From Rhodospirillales bacterium (GTDB lineage: Bacteria > Pseudomonadota > Alphaproteobacteria > BOG-932 > Roseiterribacteraceae), in NCBI GenBank assembly GCA_003165335.1, contig PLTD01000227.1:1-39570 (forward strand): DNA of 39,570 nt, read 5' to 3'. Of the stretch, positions 37,721 through 39,570 are shown one piece after another. Both the position numbers and the translations under genes were made by a program. The first letter of the stretch is position 1. Every line of letters begins with the position of its first letter. The notes under the pieces are model-generated. The model was not told where the DNA came from and did no database searches. It saw only the letters and a list, made by a program, of their open reading frames with translations.

Positions 37721-38575
37721 TTGGAATTTGTGTCCGTTCGACGCCGTCTCCCGGTATGGGCCATAGTTATGCGGAGCTACGGCTATGTCTGGGACCATCG
37801 CATTTTACTCGCGATACCGATCGCGTTGGTCTTCGGCGTGCAGCTTGCCAGTGCGATTTATGTCCAGGACATGATGGCGTCCGTCGGGCCGGAACAGATG
37901 TCGAAAGGATTAGTTTTTCTGATCAGTGCCGCCGTGCTCGTATTTTCGATGTCGGTGATCGTCGGAATTCATCGCACAGTGCTTCTTGATGAGACGCGGC
38001 GAGGCATCGGTTTTTTGCGGCTAGACGGAAATTTGCTGCGCTATATAGGCACTTGGCTGATGCTCATGCTTGTGGGCATTTTATTGGCAGTAATCTTCAT
38101 GTTGGTTGCATTTATCGGCGGGTTGGCGAGCGGATTAAGTCAGCAGCGGCCGCCCCATCCTGGGATAATCGTGTTGAGCGTCTCTGTTTTCGCGCTTGTG
38201 ATCGGTATCCTGTTTCTTCGTTTCATGTTGGCGCTACCGGCCGCAGCTGTGGGTTCGAAAGACGGTCTGGGCGTATCTTGGTCCGCGACAAGTGGGAATT
38301 GGCTAAGGCTTGTGGCCACCGGCTTTCTAACGTTCCTTCCGTTTGTAATTCTGAACGCTTTACTTCTGATTCCCGTAATGCACACAGCCGTCTCGGCAGT
38401 GCATGATGGACTGGTCACCCCCGTCAAACAGCCTATTGCAATCTTGATTGCCTCATCACTAATCAAGGCGCTCGACTTGGCTGTCCTGACCGTTATGCTC
38501 TCTTTGACTTATGACGTTTTGGTTCGCGGAGGCGGCCCAACAACAGGCGAACCACCCATGACCGTTGTCGACTAA
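37721..38575 (+). CDS. Six-helix membrane protein, paralogue 2 (unknown function)
   Basis: A 284-residue membrane protein starting at TTG 37721; GGGAGG five bases upstream supports this rare start. It begins LEFVSVRRRLPVWAIVMRSY and ends MLSLTYDVLVRGGGPTTG, matching the preceding gene at both ends and in helix layout, so the two arose by tandem duplication. The conserved cytoplasmic-looking segment H-R-T-V-L-L-D-E-T-R-R-G (HRYVLLAEIRRG in paralogue 1) follows the third helix in both. Function unknown. Confidence 0.75.
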   Translation: MEFVSVRRRLPVWAIVMRSYGYVWDHRILLAIPIALVFGVQLASAIYVQDMMASVGPEQMSKGLVFLISAAVLVFSMSVIVGIHRTVLLDETRRGIGFLRLDGNLLRYIGTWLMLMLVGILLAVIFMLVAFIGGLASGLSQQRPPHPGIIVLSVSVFALVIGILFLRFMLALPAAAVGSKDGLGVSWSATSGNWLRLVATGFLTFLPFVILNALLLIPVMHTAVSAVHDGLVTPVKQPIAILIASSLIKALDLAVLTVMLSLTYDVLVRGGGPTTGEPPMTVVD

Positions 38576-38584
38576 AGACAAACC

Positions 38585-38995
38585 ATGAGTTTGATCCTCA
38601 ATGTTCTATGGTTCATCCTTGGCGGCTTCTGGATGGGAATGGCATGGGTTTTTGCCGGCCTGATCATGATCGTCACGATTGTCGGCATCCCCTGGGCGCG
38701 CGCAGCTTTCAGCATTGCGAGCTTTTCGTTCTGGCCTTTCGGCCGGATGGCGGTGGACCGACGGATGCTAACAGGTCGGGACGACATCGGTACGGGCGCC
38801 CTGGGAGTGGTAGGCAACGTCGTATGGTTTTTGCTGGCCGGATGGTGGCTGGCTCTAGGGCATCTGGTGGCAGCGCTCGCTCTTGCGGTCACCATTATCG
38901 GCATTCCGTTTGCGTTTCAGCATGTGAAGCTGGCGTTACTGGCAGTCGCCCCTATCGGCCGGGAAATTGTTCCAATAGGCGGCAGAGTTTTCTAA
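38585..38995 (+). CDS. yccF: YccF-domain inner membrane protein
   Basis: A 136-residue protein with two copies of the YccF repeat. The first reads LNVLWFILGGFWMGMAWVFAGL then TIVGIPWARAAFSIASFSFWPFGR. The second reads NVVWFLLAGWWLALGHLVAALALA then TIIGIPFAFQHVKLALLAVAPIG. The N-x-x-W-F and T-I-x-G-I-P motifs recur in each. Function is not known. It starts nine bases after the preceding gene, apparently in one unit with thyX and the two paralogues. Confidence 0.88.
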   Translation: MSLILNVLWFILGGFWMGMAWVFAGLIMIVTIVGIPWARAAFSIASFSFWPFGRMAVDRRMLTGRDDIGTGALGVVGNVVWFLLAGWWLALGHLVAALALAVTIIGIPFAFQHVKLALLAVAPIGREIVPIGGRVF

Positions 38996-39004
38996 CACCT
39001 GCGG

Positions 39005-39570
39005 CTATTCGAATAGTATGACCGGTGCTGGGCGATTGACCACGTCAGACTCCAGGGCCGCGATGACACCTTCCGCGACTTTTCGATAAGCCGCGGCATG
39101 AGGCCCGAGCGGTTGATCGATGACGATCGGGCGGCCTTCGTCCGACGTCACGCGAATGGCCATGTCCAGCGGAATTTCACCCAGGAAATGGACTCCCAGC
39201 CGGATCGCTTCGGCTCGGGCTCCGCCATGCCCGAAAATCGGCGTTTCGTGTTGGCAGTTTGGGCATATGAAGGTGCTCATATTCTCGACAATTCCCAAAA
39301 CGGGCACCGCCACCTTATTGAACATGGTGACCCCGCGAGCCGCATCGATCAACGCCAGGTCCTGAGGCGTAGAAACGATAACCGCGCCGGCCAGCGGTAC
39401 AGTCTGGGCGAGTGTCAATTGAGCGTCGCCGGTGCCGGGCGGCATATCGACGATCAAAAAGTCCAATTCGCCCCAGTCAACTTCGCGCAATAGCTGCTGA
39501 ATCGCACTCATCACCATCGGACCGCGCCAGATCATCGCATCATCCTGGTTCACCATGTAGCCGATCGACA
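39005..39570 (-). CDS. Mrp/ApbC family iron-sulfur cluster carrier ATPase, C-terminal part (cut by window edge)
   Basis: About 187 C-terminal residues of a P-loop ATPase that loads Fe-S clusters onto target proteins. Visible motifs are SIGYMVNQDDAMIWRGPMV, FLIVDMPPGTGDAQLT (Walker B region), VSTPQDLALIDAARG, GIVENMSTFICPNC with the CxxC that bridges a cluster between subunits, and HFLGEIPLDMAIR. The 5' part with the P-loop lies beyond the window. It converges on yccF with a ten-base gap. Symbol left open (mrp/apbC). Confidence 0.95.
   Translation of the reverse strand, partial: SIGYMVNQDDAMIWRGPMVMSAIQQLLREVDWGELDFLIVDMPPGTGDAQLTLAQTVPLAGAVIVSTPQDLALIDAARGVTMFNKVAVPVLGIVENMSTFICPNCQHETPIFGHGGARAEAIRLGVHFLGEIPLDMAIRVTSDEGRPIVIDQPLGPHAAAYRKVAEGVIAALESDVVNRPAPVILFE

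Overview
The window is a stretch of alphaproteobacterial chromosome, most likely from the order Sphingomonadales. The evidence is a complete dcw cell-wall and division cluster in the usual gene order, an EcfG/PhyR/NepR general stress response (a system confined to Alphaproteobacteria), a circularly permuted two-piece tmRNA gene next to sspB, and ThyX in place of a visible ThyA. No insertion sequence, phage gene, CRISPR array or tRNA gene was seen.

Layout. (1) 1-17037, minus strand: mraZ-rsmH-ftsL-ftsI-murE-murF-mraY-murD-ftsW-murG-murC-murB-ddlB-ftsQ-ftsA-ftsZ. Nearly every junction overlaps by 1-11 bases, so the set reads as one translationally coupled operon. It makes the soluble peptidoglycan precursors (MurB-F, Ddl), the lipid-linked precursors (MraY, MurG), the septal synthase (FtsW/FtsI), its regulators (FtsQ/FtsL) and the tubulin/actin ring (FtsZ/FtsA). 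A 10-bp-periodic TGGG array upstream is the probable MraZ operator. (2) 17359-19365, minus: RNase P RNA, a cytosolic AmpD-type amidase and an EamA-family exporter. (3) 19516-25304: a general stress response island with the sigma factor EcfG, its anti-anti-sigma regulator PhyR, the anti-sigma factor NepR, a HisKA_2-type histidine kinase, small stress/membrane proteins (YqjD-like, YqjE-like, glycine-zipper lipoprotein, DUF1328) and a peroxiredoxin. Three sites of the exact form GGAAC-N16-GGTT lie in this island, two of them at ideal promoter distance from small genes. (4) 25501-34999: yqgE, then branched-chain amino acid genes (leuA with a leucine-rich leader peptide, ilvC, ilvN, ilvB) interrupted by a four-gene copper/metal-type cassette (DUF2946, beta-barrel protein, PCu(A)C chaperone, c-type cytochrome), then miaA. 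(5) 34996-35860: sspB and the permuted ssrA gene, which are functional partners because SspB delivers ssrA-tagged proteins to ClpXP. (6) 35940-39570: thyX, two paralogous six-helix membrane proteins, yccF, and the 3' part of an Mrp/ApbC-type Fe-S ATPase gene running off the window.

Most of the window is ordinary core genome. The parts that reward a second look are the stress island (unusual nepR orientation, clustered EcfG promoters, one of them not in front of an obvious gene), the leuA leader, the non-canonical mraY start, the low-GC patch inside ddlB, the MraZ operator array and the metal cassette between ilvC and leuA.
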